NCBI RefSeq assembly: GCF_011397635.1
Contig: NC_064770.1
Span: 6,441,326 to 6,505,325, forward strand
Reading direction: 5' to 3'
Source of the DNA: Epinephelus fuscoguttatus
Lineage: Eukaryota; Chordata; Actinopteri; Perciformes; Serranidae
DNA length: 64,000 nt
Numbering within the stretch: position 1 is the first letter of the stretch; every line of letters starts with the position of its first letter. Made by a program: the position numbers and the translations under genes. Below, one piece after another: positions 1 through 12,984 of the stretch. The notes below the pieces were generated by a model. The model was not told where the DNA came from. It did no database searches and worked only from the letters and a program-made list of their open reading frames with translations.

Positions 1-2030
1 TGAGGTCCCCTCATGTTAAAACGCTGTCCAGCTACCTACATCTTTGTTTCTGACAGATCAGCCATGAGAGGTCCTGCTGAGGTATATGTAAACAAAGGTG
101 CTTTTAGGCATTCTAACAAATGACCAATGCCTGACCTAAATTCAAAGTTCTCCAAGGTGAAATGGCTTGACAGGGTTTAAAATAGTAGGTGTAAAGTTGC
201 CTTGCTTGGGCCAGCTGGGGACAACATTGTTTCTTACTTACTTTGATCATCCAGATTTCAACCAGATCAGATCCCAACCAGCTGTTTTGTTTCAGCAGCC
301 ATAAGCTAGCACCTCGCCCCAAAGTCGATAGAAGTTATGATGGTCTGTAATTAACTGACAACAGTGGCAAGTTTGTTGCAAATGTGTCTCAGAAGAGCAG
401 ATCACTCCCAGTGATGGGGGCCTTATCAAAAACACATGTCATGCAGAAAAAGAAATAACCTCTCATGCAGACATCTATTGAGCAAATACTTCTCTTAAAT
501 TAAGAAATAGCTTCATTTGTGACTGTGCATACGATGAGATTGTCTTATTGGCGTATTTATTATTGGCCTCAGCACCAAGACTTTTTTGAGAGGTAATGCT
601 TTCCATTGTTTGCTTTCTCACTCTGCCAAACCCTGTTATCCCAAAGGATTGGCAGTTTTGATCAAATGATCAAAGTATACTGTTGTATCTGTAAAACATA
701 TGGCTGCTGAATCTGCTTTATCGCCACACTCTGGTATTTTGCCCTCCATACTTGTGCTGACACTGCCCTGCAGTGAACACACTAACTAAGCAGTCCTCAT
801 GATTTTGTTCATGCAGTTTTGCCTTTGGTGTTCTTTCATTGTTCTTTCATGACCCCCAACTTGTTGCATACTGTGAATTGTAACTTTAAGGGGACTTTCA
901 CAATGACAACATGACCAGTGGTGATCCTAGACTCTGAGGGGCCCCAGGCAAAGAAACCTGTCAAGGCCTTGATGGTTGTGCTGTTGATTATACCTAACGT
1001 TTTACATATGAAAGTTATAGGTAGCTAGCTGAGTGTCCTAACTAATGGTATCCAGCTGTTATACAGTACCTACAAGGGGCGCCACATTTTGGTTTTGGGG
1101 GCAGATGTGGTGTATTGTATAGTGTCTTTATAGGAGGTTTAGGGGGGTTTATCGTCATCATTGCAAAATATACCAGTATTAGTGGCCAGCCCATTCTCAT
1201 CCCCAGGCTGTCAAATACGAATGCTTCGTCACGCCCCTAAGCATGTGATATCAGCACCAAAGGCACCCTTTAGCATCTTTATGAGACGTGTCAGGCTTTC
1301 AACTAACCACAATGTAAACCTATCTGCAGCAATTCTCAATGCTTAGATGAACTGACGTAGTATAAAGAGCGAGTTCATGTTTTGTTTGTACGCCCCCTGG
1401 CGTTTTGAAGAAAACTGCAGTGAACAATGCAGGCCTCTGTGCGTGCTCAAGTGTAAGCAAGGCTTACCACTGTGTCCTTCTCACTGCATACATCAGTGAA
1501 ATTGAACAGCTGTTCATCTTTCATGTGTTTCAGCTGACGCTGCTGCAGAATGAACTGCTGCCCAGATGTGATGTTCTGTTTGCTCAATAAATCTCCGGGC
1601 TTTGTGTTAAGAGTCAGTGAAAGCAGCTGCTGCTAAGAACAACCACAGGGACAGCAGAACTCATTATCTCTCAAAAATGGGAGACTATCACGTAGCAGCA
1701 ATTTACAACATGTTGGAAATAATTACATCATCACCACCATGGCTATAGTTTGCTCTGTTTAGCTCTGGCTATAGTGATGTGATTTTTACTGAGCATGTGG
1801 AGGGCAAAAGACAGATATTTAGAGAGGTTCTATCGAAAGACCCTTATCAAGTTGCATCATGGAAAATGTAGGATATGATGTTTTTGGTGCTAAATTTATT
1901 GAAAAAAGTTCATGTTTAGATGGAAATTCACACAGTCACTGTATCTGTTCACACAGACATACAAAACAGTAGGCAGTCTCTTGCGTCTTGTAAATCTGTA
2001 GCTCTGTGTGTGTTGAGGACATAGACTGTT
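1..2030. other. Gene-less 5' flank, no feature recognised
   Basis: AT-rich sequence with short random open frames only. None has plausible composition, a strong splice context or a protein I recognise. A few stretches (for example around 900-1150, with a GGGGCCCC motif and a G-rich run) resemble decayed repeat DNA, but I cannot name a family. In human the genes beyond HOXB13 on this side include TTLL6 and CALCOCO2. No exon of either is visible here. Confidence 0.5.
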
Positions 2031-2036
2031 AAAACA

Positions 2037-3160
2037 ATGGATGTAACTACCGTGGTGTCAGCCATTGGTTTGTGGAATCCTGTTTCGAAGCCACGAGTTC
2101 AGCACTTTGGCCATCACCATCTTGGATTTTTTGGAGCCAAAAGTGACCTCATATGGGTGAGAGGCTGGGGCTGTGGAGGAGTGAGGGGCGGTTTCTCTAA
2201 AAATGGAAAAGTCTGTCCTTTGCGTTTTAGAAAACTTCTGCGTTTATTTGACAATGTTATTGAAACGATCTCTGTTCACACAGAGCCGCAAAATCTACTG
2301 GAAACGCTGTAGTATGCACCACGGCATGACGCCATGCGCCTGCGCTGAAGCGCCTTCCTCTACAATGTGGTGATTACAAACCAAAACAAAGAAGACACAA
2401 TGGCAAAAACATGCACTGATAACTTTGTCTGGATGGACGACGAGGTGGAGTTGCTACAGTAACGGATCTACACTTCACTTCACATCAACAGGGTGAGCAG
2501 CACAAACAGAGCTCGGCATTGTTGTTGTGACGGTTGACATGCCTAGTGACTGGAACCGTAATGCGCATGTGTGAAAAGTCTCCGTTTTCAGAGGAGCTGC
2601 ATATTGCACGTTTACATGACAACGGATACGCTGCCGTTTCCAAAAAGTTGCAATCTGGAACCTGTTTTGAAAACGTTGCATTTTCAGGCACCCAAAACGC
2701 CGCTTTCATGTAAAAGATTGGCCAAAACGCAACTAAAGTTTACTGTTTTCAGTTGAAATTGTTGTTGTATAAACGTAGCTGAGGACACTACTGACAGACA
2801 GCGTGTCACTCAAACTCACTCACTCGCTGTCCAATTATTACGAAGAGGGAAATTAGCTATAGAGACCAGAATTTATTATTATTTTTTTTTTTTACCAGGC
2901 TGTAAACATGTTTTTTCTGCTGTAAAGTTGCCGCATTTTAACATGGGAGTCTATGGGGATTGACTGGCCTCTGGAGCCATCCACTGTGTTGAGACTGTGT
3001 TGTCTACCTCTCGCCTAATAGGCTACTGTATGTTTTCAGAAACACATTTTAGCTTACCGTTTGCCTGTGATTTGAGATCAGTTATTACCTGTGGGCTGTC
3101 ATATTATTTCCTGTGTCACTGAATTCCCCCCTTGGGGATTAATAAAGTAAAAAAAAGAAG
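2037..3160. mobile_element. Dispersed teleost repeat split by a second insertion, ending in a retrotransposon-like tail
   Basis: The outer parts (about 2037-2190 and 2930-3160) match a repeat common in teleost genomes. One end has a segment reading roughly 'CCATCTTGGATTTTTTGGAG' and the other has 'GGGAGTCTATGGGGATTGAC'. The right edge, near 3115-3150, reads CTTGGGGATTAATAAAGT, which resembles the 3' tail of fish LINE/SINE elements. Between them lies unrelated sequence (about 2190-2790), suggesting nested insertion. Family names are from memory of typical fish repeats. Boundaries are approximate. Confidence 0.5.
2190..2790. mobile_element. MITE-like insertion inside the older repeat
   Basis: This block carries repeated GCGTTTT/AAAACGC motifs on both sides (for example near 2220-2240 and 2690-2735). 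It interrupts the flanking dispersed repeat. It resembles non-autonomous DNA transposons of fish, which have no coding capacity. I could not align clean terminal inverted repeats or a target-site duplication by eye, so the class (hAT-like or other) is open. Short frames here are not credible genes. Confidence 0.3.
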
Positions 3161-3466
3161 AAAAAAAGGCCAAGCTTGCATTATGTCACCCACCAGCAGG
3201 AGTATTTCTTGGTCCAGTGCAGCACAGTGCATTCTGGTAGTTTCAGGTTTTCTACCTCTTAAGCAAATGCAAATGCCACAGCTCTCTTTCTCTGTTTTCT
3301 CCAGTCATGTAGCAACAGATGCAAGAGCATTCAGTTCTTTCTTTTATGAATAAAACATCTTTCCAGCACTTAAATACTTTAATTTTAGAATCAGTATGAG
3401 TAAGTTTAGAGGTCACAATCACAGCAGAAAAAACAGCAATGTCTTGGTAGAGAACAACCAATTTTC

Positions 3467-3900
3467 ATGCCTAAAAAGCAGCTGGAGGCAACTTTTGCGG
3501 CTACACATTTTCACTACGACCACGTCACATATTGCTGCTTGGTCGTGGACTTTCCATGTCGACATATGATGCACAAGGTAGCCTGGGTGCGTCTGTTGTT
3601 AACGTTCTGGGATGCTGTGTCAAAATACACTTCTGTTTTCACAAGAAATGTACAGTTTGCATACAGTCTTCTTCAAAATAAATGTAGCCTACTACATCGG
3701 TACAACACCACAAATTGCTGTTGTTGTTTCTTCAACAACAAAGGCATGTGATTACACTTAGCCAACATTCGCATGCTGTTGGGTGCGGTTACACCGACTG
3801 CTGACACACGCCGACGTGAAAGGACAGCTTTTTTTGTCGGTGTCTGATGCAGAAGTCACTGCCCAAGCACTGATATTCAACGACTTCGGAATAAGACCAG
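3467..3900. repeat. Dispersed repeat, copy A (partner at 31.3-31.9 kb)
   Basis: Two segments are clearly homologous to 31310-31560 and 31800-31890 in the same orientation. Shared landmarks in order are a 'CATATGA..CACAAGGTA' stretch, 'CGTTCTGGGA', 'AAAATACACTTCTGTTTTCAC', 'CAGTCT.CTTCAAAATAAAT', then 'ATGAAAGGAC..CTTTTTT' and 'AGAAGTCACTG'. Copy A lacks the middle part found in copy B. No coding potential is visible. The family is unidentified. Confidence 0.6.
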
Positions 3901-6900
3901 GTAGTTTATGGCTGTATAATACACACTGGGCAAGTCAGTTTTAGAGGCAGCTGGCAACAACCCAAGTTAATGCCACCCTTCCTGCTGGACTCAAAGATCC
4001 CTCAGCGTTATGCTTCACTCCTCTGTAGAGCTTAGGTATGGCTGTGTCAGTGAAAAAATATCGGGACGGAGTCACATACCTGGTATTTTAGTCTATTTTA
4101 GTATGACACTGCTTGCTAATCTCATCTGTCATATCCAAGTCCTCCTTTCCTTCACTGTTAAAAAATCCAAAATGAGTCTAGACATTTGATGTAACCGCAG
4201 ATGGTGCACTTCTGATTTCTTTTTCCGGTGTCTCCATCTTTGTTTTGATGAACTTCCTGCCAAATGCCACCGACTGGGACCTCTGCTGACCTCACCATTA
4301 AAAAAACAAAACAAACAAACAAAAAAAACCCCATCAGCATCACCTAGTGGGCCAAAAAAGCAATTGATTTTATTATTCTAGAACCAAAAGTTGTATTCAA
4401 TAGAGTATTTACAAAAATTGATAATGTATATAATAAAGGATTAATACTTGGCGTCCGTGTATCATCGTGATACTTTGCTGTATCGAACCATCTACACATT
4501 AGTCAATTATATAATAATAACAGAAATAATAATAATAATAATAATAATAAGCATCATCATCGTCATCATCATCATCACAAAACAAAAACAACCAAAACCA
4601 GAGAAGAAAACCAAAATAAAAATTACAAAGTAAATCCTATTTTCGTTATATATGTTCACAGCCTTTCCAGCTAATATTATCATGTTTCTCCATTTTGTAA
4701 CTTTACTTTTTTTCCCTGTCCACTCTGTACACATCCTCTGTTGGTCTTCCTGAGGTTTCCAAGTCAATGCAGGTGTGATCAATGTCTAAAGCCTGAGTGG
4801 AGTTTCCCAGAGTGCATTACCTTTCAGTTTAACAAGTTAAACAAAATTGGTTCATTGCAGTGTTGTTATGTTAATGAAACATTTTCTGCCCTCAGAATCC
4901 ATCAGAACTGCTGCAAATACTCCAAATATGATGCCACATCCTCCCCGTTTGACCATGTATCCACAGGAGGAAGAAACACGCATGTACACCGTAATGCGTA
5001 GTAGAGACAGAAATGCAGTCAGTGATGGTTTTTTACCAGTTGGTTAAAAAAATCGCATTCTCATATCCATTATACAATCTACACATTTAGAGGGAAGTCT
5101 GATTTCTCTGTCAGAACTCTTATAACTGTGTTTGTATGTGAGCCAGGATGATCACCTGAGCTGCAGACTGAGGTACAAGGCTCCCTCCTATTGGCCGCTG
5201 AGGGAACAGAACATCACGCAGAGAGAGAGCTGCCATCGTGGACCTCATGAAAATCCTGTCTGTCAGCAGAAAGCCTGTCTCAGTGTCTTCTCAATACTGC
5301 ATCGTGACTGGCTGACAGCAGCAGCTCTTATTTTAATGGAGTGAGTTAATGCTGCAAACCGACCTGGTAGGAAGGATTTTAGTCATTCTATCAGCAAAGG
5401 GAGCAAATCAGAAACAAGCCTAAAATGATGGTAGTCCTTGACATCTAAAAACCTGTGTGGGAAAATAAGGTAAAAATGGTTAACGCAACAGAAACAAAGA
5501 ATTTAGTACAAGGAATCAAATAAGAATAAAGTTTGAAATTCATACCTATGCAGCTGGTTACTCTCTGAATTCTGAATTTGCACATTTATTGGGGTTGAAT
5601 AAAGCTTCTTTGAATAATTCGTAACTACTGGACCATAGGTAGAAAATAAACACAGCCTACAGATAACATAGCCTACTTTCCGGCCTTTAGCTGCCTTTAG
5701 TTATGTCTCAGCTGCATTAGGAAAGCCCACTGCCTGTGAAGCCTTCAATCTGCTCAGTTATAACGTTAATTTAAAACGCTATTCCAAAAATAAGTTTTAC
5801 AGTGAAAATACAATAGCAAAATGTATAATAACGGTATGAATGAACATGATTTGACATGTTATGCTTCACCGTGGGAGCTGCTCAGTTTCTGGGGGACAGC
5901 AGCAGACACATTTCTCATTTACCCGCAATTTCAGTGGCCAGCGCGTGGCATGTAGGGTTGTGTGTCTCTGAGGCAGATGGCACTAACACCAGGACTATCT
6001 GCACAATTCAGTTCAATTTCAATTAAAACGATTAAAAAAACAACAAAGAAACAAACATCGCATGATAGCCTAAAATATGCGGTCGATTTTCTTAAGTTTT
6101 ATTCTTGTACAGTAGACGTATACGGAGCCGAAGAACGCCCAAACCTTGGTTTTATAAATGAAATCAATACACACTGGGTTGAGCCTGGACATGGAGCGTG
6201 GAGGCTTTCATAAAGTCACACCGAGTTTGGTGACCCATGAAAAGAAAGACAAAGTCAGGCACGACCTCATTTAACTTTAATATTAATATTACTACTACCA
6301 CTGCTACTACTACTACTGCTAATAATAATAATAATAACAATAATAGTAATATAATAATGCACTAATAATGAAAAAAGACTTTATTTCGTTATGAAAATCT
6401 TCCGCTCTGTGATAAATGATTTCCAGCTAGCGGACAGTGTTAGTTCATCCATGTCTCCTTCTCTTAGTGCTGATTTTGTAATTTGAATGCGTTTACTAAT
6501 AGTTACGGTACAGGCTCACTGCATCTTATACATTTTCTCTAATGTAGACTCCCGAGTGTTACGTCTCCATCCATCCATCCATTTTCCGACGCTTCTGAGT
6601 ATCGTTAAGAAAACCTATTTCATATTATTTAACATCATCCACAGTTCTTCTCCAAAATAAGCAATTATATAAAAAAAGATTGAAAACAAAACAGTCTCGT
6701 GCTGCAGGCCTGTAGTTTCATACCACATCACCTGTTTAACTTAATTTCATTTTTCCCCAATGAGTCGGGTCAAGCACATCAGCTGATCGTTTGGTTTCCA
6801 CATTTAGGTGCAGCCTGCACGTAAGTTTTCTGACCACTCCATGATTAATCAATCAGCAAATTCTAACACTGATACGTCATTTAAATTGCCATAACGAGGC

Positions 6901-7394
6901 GCCTACTGCTGAATCATTTTTGCTGTTCCATCTTTACTGTATGACTGATGTGAAGGCGCGTTTTTACAGCAGGGTAATTCCAGCCACACCTGGGTCTACA
7001 TTTCTGTCATTAACATGTCCTCTAGTTCTGTCCGAAACTGACGTTGTACTTCTCAACACGTTTAGGAGCCTATATTTTCACTTTCATTCCCATTCACCAG
7101 GGCTGCAACTAAATTATGTTTGTTATCATGAATCTGCTGATTTTCTTGTCTCTGGATTCATTAATAGTTTGTCTAGTTAATATCATTAAGCCCAACATTA
7201 CAAATTTGTCTTAATGAGTTTACAGTCTCTAGCATAACACCCTCTGAACAGATATGTAAAAAAGGAGGACATCCCAGAATAGTCTGTAGGCTAAATGTCT
7301 AATTTTGTCCATCAACAGTCCAACAGAAAGATATCCAGTTTCCTATAGTAGAAGGCAAAGAAAACCAGAAAATATTGACACTGGGGGAGCTGGA
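3901..7394. other. Gene-less flank with simple repeats
   Basis: No gene was recognised. Trinucleotide tracts occur at about 4510-4580 (ATA then ATC units) and 6285-6360 (ACT/AAT units). The block 5150-5390 is less AT-rich, contains a CCTATTGGCC inverted CCAAT motif and TTTTAATGG-type homeodomain-like sites, and has no obvious repeat. It might be a conserved regulatory element, but this is a guess. Nothing else stands out. Confidence 0.45.
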
Positions 7395-7396
7395 GA

Positions 7397-7482
7397 TGGT
7401 CAAGTCAATTTTATTTATAGCCTATAGCGGCAAGTCATATCAAAAATGATTTCAGGACACTTTTCATACAGAGCACAGCAAT
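7397..7482 (+). repeat. SINE-like fragment
   Basis: The segment beginning near 'TCAATTTTATTTATAGCC' and continuing to the 'CAGGACACTTTTCATACAGAG' region matches a short repeat common in percomorph genomes that is usually found near genes. It is a short remnant without flanking duplication that I can see. The assignment rests on memory of the family only. Confidence 0.4.
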
Positions 7483-7489
7483 ATAAAGA

Positions 7490-7610
7490 GACCCCCTATG
7501 GTGGAGAGAGACAGGCTGTGTCAGCTCTGTGCACAAGGGCAGGTGGAGACAGAGCAACATTTCCTGCTACAGTGTAGCACATATGAAGACATAAGAACAA
7601 AGTTAAAAAA
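7490..7610 (+). pseudogene. Decayed LINE reverse-transcriptase C-terminal zinc-knuckle fragment
   Basis: The forward frame from about 7494 reads a peptide with C-Q-L-C spacing followed by V-E-T-E-Q-H-F-L-L-Q-C and a tyrosine-rich continuation. This is the CxxC...HxxxxC knuckle found at the C-terminus of many fish non-LTR retrotransposon polyproteins. The frame degenerates into A-rich sequence (7605-7640), which may be the old poly(A) tail. Only this fragment remains and it has no function of its own. Confidence 0.5.
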
Positions 7611-7904
7611 AAAAATTAACTAAACAAAAAAAAAAAAAAAGTGAACTCTAAAATTTTGATACACTCTCTGACCAGACTAAAATGCGACATCTACCCAGAG
7701 AAAATAGTGTCAGTGCCAATGATGCAGCAAGATATGTGAGTACATGTCACAGCCTAAGAGACACATCACAGCTGGAGTTCATCTCCCCATAGCTCACACT
7801 CTGCCTTTTAATAGTTTTTTCTTTACAAATTACATCTATGATTTTGTATAAATATATTGTTGTTAATTGTTTCTTTATTGATCTCAAGCAAAGTTATATG
7901 GCAG

Positions 7905-8130
7905 GGGTGTAAATATAGACAGTGCAGGCAGTGTGGTTGCGCAGGGGCCCGTGAGGTGGGGGGCCCAAAGAGACAGTGGGCCTTCCAACCATTTGTTGAG
8001 TGGGGAATGGGCCCTTATGAGTGATTGCCACCTTGAAAATATGCCTGTTTTCAAAGAATAAGTCATTGAATTAAAAACAGTGCCATTTGCTATAAATGCC
8101 CTTGAAAAAGTCAAACCCATCTCTGTCATG
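7905..8130. repeat. Probable decayed repeat
   Basis: A G-rich segment with GGGGCCCGTGAGG and GGGGGGCCC motifs resembles a dispersed fish repeat. It is too degraded for a firm assignment. No coding potential is visible. Confidence 0.25.
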
Positions 8131-8429
8131 TTTAGTTTTTCTTTTTTGTAAAGTAGTCAATAGCACCTATAACAAAATTGCATGCTTATAACTACAAATC
8201 AACTATTAAATTTGTTTAATTAAATTAATAATGTCTTATTTTTTGTTATATGCAGATATGTAGTTATGACGGCTGGGTAATATGTATGTTGATGCTATCC
8301 AATGGCAAGTCTCTGATCATGTGATGAGATGATACGCGCACGATAGTGTGCACTAGGCCAGTCATAATGGCATACACTGGGGCCCATCCTACCTTATGCC
8401 ACTGGTGCACAGTGCATTTATGACAAATA

Positions 8430-8455
8430 CCACACACACACACACACACACACAC
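8430..8455. repeat. (CA)n microsatellite
   Basis: About 13 CA units read directly from the sequence. It is followed at 8470-8516 by an imperfect inverted repeat built of TTTAATTGAG and CTCAATTAAA units. Confidence 0.9.
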
Positions 8456-8577
8456 TGAATTGAGTTGAACATTTAATTGAGAAATTAAATGAATTCTCAA
8501 TTAAATGAATTGAGAAACTGACGAATCAAAAACTCAAACTTAATTGCCATATGGTCCTAAACTGCAAAATAACTCTT

Positions 8578-8665
8578 TACTGCAGGCCTATTCAATTTGC
8601 GACCCGCGGGCCACATGCGGTCCAGAAGCATCCTCTGAGTGGCCGAGACCCGGTATTAAACAAAT
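8578..8665. mobile_element. hAT-like terminal fragment
   Basis: A GCAGGCCTATTCAATTTGCG start, followed by a GACCCGCGGGCC palindromic motif and a 'CCACATGCGGTCC' run, resembles the end of a common fish hAT-type element. Only the terminus is recognisable. The following sequence to about 9120 shows one broken frame that I cannot assign. Confidence 0.35.
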
Positions 8666-9181
8666 TAATCAAGACTGTAGTGATAAGCTCCACCATTATC
8701 AGCTTTTATCATTACATTTTAAAGTTTCAGTTTCATGTATCACCATGCTGCAGCCTCTCTCTTGCTCTCTGCATGTCAGGGCTGACCTCCTCCTTACAAC
8801 ACACACACACTCAGACACACAAGCACTGCTGAAATGTCTGGTTTTAAAATCGTGTCCAGTTGAATTTGTAATTGAATAGCCCTGCTTTACTGTCAGAGAC
8901 ACATTGCAGAGACAGAACCTGAGCAAATAAGACTTGCTGACTACAGTATAGCCATAGAGAAAAGATTATATAAGAAGTACAGAGATGAACTTCCTCTTAA
9001 AATGTGAAAAATATAATGCTGTCAGAGATGAATACTTTACAAAATTTGATTCATTAATCTCAGACTCCACAGAGCTGAGCAGAAATGACAGTGAAACAGT
9101 GTTTGTGCATGTCACAAACTGGGGGAAACATCATGAAACATGAAAACAAACAAATAATTAAAACAGCATCTTGACATAATA

Positions 9182-9189
<8 letters not shown>

Positions 9190-9228
<39 letters not shown>
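9190..9228. repeat. (CA)n microsatellite
   Basis: About 19 CA units, preceded by a short CT tract. It is in gene-less sequence. A further (CA)n tract of about 15 units lies at 9887-9916. Confidence 0.9.
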
Positions 9229-9230
<2 letters not shown>

Positions 9231-9884
9231 ATACATTCATCTGGACAGTTATGTGTTATTGTTGTAGACTGTATTTTATCTATGTTATGCAACTGTAATG
9301 ATAAATGGAAACCAGTGGAAATAGTATAACAATATTAATAGCAGCGACATCGATATTTGACATTTTATCTTAAAAACATATTCAAACAATAGCAATTGCT
9401 GCAGATTAATTTCCTACCAATCAACTTAATTGATGAACTGTCAAATCGTTTCAGGTCTGCTATTAATATTCACCACTTTCATGTTTGGCAGCAGGGCAAA
9501 GACAAACATTCTGCAACAGCCCAACACACTCAGGCTCACTGTGGGTGAGCAGCCACAGAAACGCAGTCTGTTTGCGCAGGATATCATCACATCATCACAT
9601 CAGTTACTTGTTCTGTCGTATCAATGAGATAAATGTCACTTATGTAGGGGAGTTTGTCAAAGTACAACAAAAGATGATGTTTTACTATTCTGAAACAGCA
9701 CAGGCAGATTCTACTTTAATATCAGAGCCACTGAATCAGAACAAATAAGTCAGTTTCAATAATAATTTCCAACTGTGAACTACTGAATGCTTCAGTTACA
9801 GAGTTACAGGGGCGTTCGTACAAGTACAAGTTAATATTTGTGGTAATATGATAGCTCTTTCTTTCTCAAGTTATCCCCATATTT

Positions 9885-9919
<35 letters not shown>

Positions 9920-10673
9920 CACTACTCTTGTTAAATGCTTAACAAGGTCAAGTTCAAGGACACAGGACACAGTGAATGCTGGGTAAAAGCTTGCATTATA
10001 ACCACTGTATGATAATAATATTTCCTAAATATGAGTTAAGGCCTTGGTGATTTGGTTGAAATGAGTATAGCTTACTGTTTCATGGTATGGCAACAATAAA
10101 TAGCCTAAATAAATAAATACGTAAGTAAATAAACAGATAAATAATAACACTGATGTTCACCACAATGTCACACGTGACATCAAACAAAACTTCATACAGA
10201 AATCAAATAACTTAGATAAAACATTTCCCTAGTCTGTAATTACAACTTTAATTCAGATTTAGGTCATTTAGATACATACAGTTTGCATATCTAATGTCAT
10301 TTAAGGCTGTTTCATCAAAAGTGATTTGGTCATCTGATTTGTGCTGTTGAACCTGTGAAGTCTTGTCTTCATGCTGTGGGTGTTCTCTAGTCTCCACAGA
10401 GGGAGCAGACACACAAAGAGTGAAGAAAAGTTAACTATTCAGTGTTCAGCAGTTATAGCCTTATCAGGGACAGTAACCATCCACACAAGCCCAGCTCGGT
10501 TCTATTGTAGGAGCAGGCTGTAGGCCACTGTCCTGCAAAAATCACACATGTATCTGCTGCTCTGGCAGATGAGATGTTTGTACAGATAATATATGATCTT
10601 AAGCTCATCAACACCACCATCAAACACACAGATTTACAGTGTATCAGTCTTAGTTTAAACGCCACTGAGCCTC
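9229..10673. other. Gene-less flank
   Basis: Apart from the (CA)n tract at 9887-9916, no gene or family repeat was recognised. The short open frames are AT-rich and unremarkable. Confidence 0.45.
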
Positions 10674-10737
10674 CAACTCTGGACTGAACCAGTTTTGTAT
10701 TGTTTAAACAATACAAAACTGGTTCAGTCCAGAGTTG
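10674..10737. repeat. Perfect 64-bp palindrome
   Basis: Two 32-base arms are exact reverse complements with no spacer. The axis is TTT|AAA at 10705/10706. The outer ends read CAACTCT and AGAGTTG. A perfect, spacer-less palindrome of this length can extrude a cruciform and is hard to explain by chance. It abuts a second palindrome directly. No gene uses it. A transcriptional role is not suggested by position, about 10 kb upstream of hoxb13a. Confidence 0.9.
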
Positions 10738-10806
10738 AACCAAGCAGAGACAAAACACATAATATGCTAAACTTTAGCGTATTATGTGTTTTGTCTCTGC
10801 TTGGTT
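10738..10806. repeat. Near-perfect 69-bp palindrome abutting the first
   Basis: The left arm (10738-10771, starting AACCAAGCAG) and right arm (10773-10806, ending CTGCTTGGTT) are 34 bases each. They pair with a single T/C mismatch around a one-base spacer (C at 10772). This palindrome begins at the base after the first one ends, so 10674-10806 is two hairpins in tandem. Confidence 0.9.
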
Positions 10807-12984
10807 AAAAATTGTTGTATGACAGGGACATGCACAGGTACAGACTAGAGTTGCCAAAACTTTGCCCTCTCTGGCTGAGTTGCCCTTCAGGAGGAAAAGG
10901 ATAATGACTCATGTTGTGACAGAACTTGACGCCTGTGCTGCTGTGCCATCAGCTTCTGCTGTTGTGAGTCTTTTTAGCTGTGGAAATGATTAACAATAAA
11001 ATATTTAACCAGTTTAATGTCCTGTGAATAAAATAAATCCCCATATTTTCTCTAAAACATTGCTCAGCTTGTTACATTTGCATCACATTGTGCCTCATAT
11101 AAGCCTACGCTATCACATGGACCAATCTCAGCTAGTTAGCTGGCTGGCATAGGCAGTACGCTATTGTACATGCAAGAAAGAAACAGCAGAGACAGAAAGA
11201 GCTGATGGTGTTGCTAATAGGGGTGAATCTTTGCAGAGATGGATTCGGACTACCAGCAGGTGAGGCATTATGATGGAATTGTCAGTTAACTATCTCCTAC
11301 ATAATTAATGAAAAGGAGAGTAGGCCTACTTTCTCAGAGGCATTTTTTTTAAAGTTGGAAATAAAAAGTTTAGACAACACTGGAGAGTGAGATGATCAAG
11401 TGAAATAGTTCTGAATGGTGAAATATGAGATGGTATAGCCAGAAAATACATTCATGAAATCCTATTTGACATTTTGTGAGTGTTCTGTATTTTAAGTCAT
11501 TTTTTAAATATATGAAAACTATATATGTTGCCTACTCTCATCAAAATCACTGTCATGTAAGGCAGGCACAACATCTGCATATTTTGAAATTTATAGAGCA
11601 GTCCCTCAAAATGTCTGTTCATATTGTTGTTTGGGAGTAATAGCGCCAGTGATGATGGTGATGATGACTTTTTTTGATATTGTGTCATACAACCAAGGCT
11701 GAAGACAACTGCCACAATGCCTCAGTAGCCCAGGGACTCAAAGCCCCAGCTTCACTATATCTCTCTGGATTTGTGGTCAATTAAATGCACATTTGTTCTA
11801 CAACTTTTGTAATATGCACCATCAAAGTGCAATATCAGCTGAGATGCAGTAATTATTACTATGATGAGTCCTGTATCATGACCTCAACCTAAGGCTCTGT
11901 CTTGTAAATGGAGACTAAATCAAAATCCTAACTCAAGATCAATAGCTAGATTAAGATTACCAGCTCTTAAAGGAGAAACAAGATCGTCGCCTTCAACAAA
12001 AATTTTGCCTTCTAGGTAAGTGAGGCATACAGTCAAGAGCATATGGATATCAGTGTGTTGGCAGCAGGTTGTTTATTAAGCCACAGAACAATTTGCTTGT
12101 TGTCACCACTGCCCTTGTCTACAGTGGTGAACATCAAGGAGACCAGTTTAAAGAAGCAAACCAGCCGCCCAGGCTTCAATTTCTCCAGTTTCATGACCTG
12201 ATTTCACACAGACGACAGGTACGGCTGCAGGCAGTTTAATGAGCTGCAGTAATAATGAAGTATGGAGCTGAATGAGAAGCTGGCAGGCTGCTGTGTGCTG
12301 CATGGAGGCGGAGCGACGACCACGCTGCACCATGGCTGCAGGCATAAAACATTGGTTTACCCATATGTTCACTCAAAGCTGAGCAAGGCTCACAGGTTAT
12401 AGTGGAACTTAGAAAAGATGCTCAAGTGTAGACTGAGTTGAAAAATTTCAACTAAAACGTCTGTCCTGAGTTTGTGATACCACACACGTTAAAACTCCAT
12501 TTAGCCTGTTATATATTATGTACATTTTTTATTAGGTGTTGAGTGTTAAATGTTATAAACAGTGTACAAAACTGCAGAAACTTTAAACTAAAAAAACAAA
12601 AAACAAACTAAAACTAAAGGTCCACTTTCTCCTGCTTTCAGCTGCATCTCATCGTCTTCCTTAGTGGATAGAGTTTGCTCAGTTGTCATGGAGATGTCTG
12701 ATTGATCATCATGTCTTAAGGATGGAAAAACTGACCCATAACATGATAAAGTTAGTTAGTAAGTTCAAGTAACAAACGGGAATATTTTTTTTTAAACAGC
12801 AGGTAAAGTTCATCAGTATAATGAGGTCAAAAGTCACTGTAGCCACAGCACAGTCTGGTCAGCATGTAAACAGAAGCTAATTAGGTTTTTAAATGTTGTC
12901 TTAGTCTTTGGTATGATCACTGAAAAAATGTAAGAGAAATGAATAAATCAGTTTATACCCTGTTCATCTGCTGTATCCTGAAGA
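10807..12984. other. Gene-less flank
   Basis: No gene, strong splice context or recognisable transposon was seen. The sequence is AT-rich with short random frames on both strands. Confidence 0.45.

Noticed and set aside
4500..4640. Possible direct-repeat array
   Set aside because: Simple ATA/ATC trinucleotide repeats without unique spacers. Not CRISPR-like, and the genome is eukaryotic.
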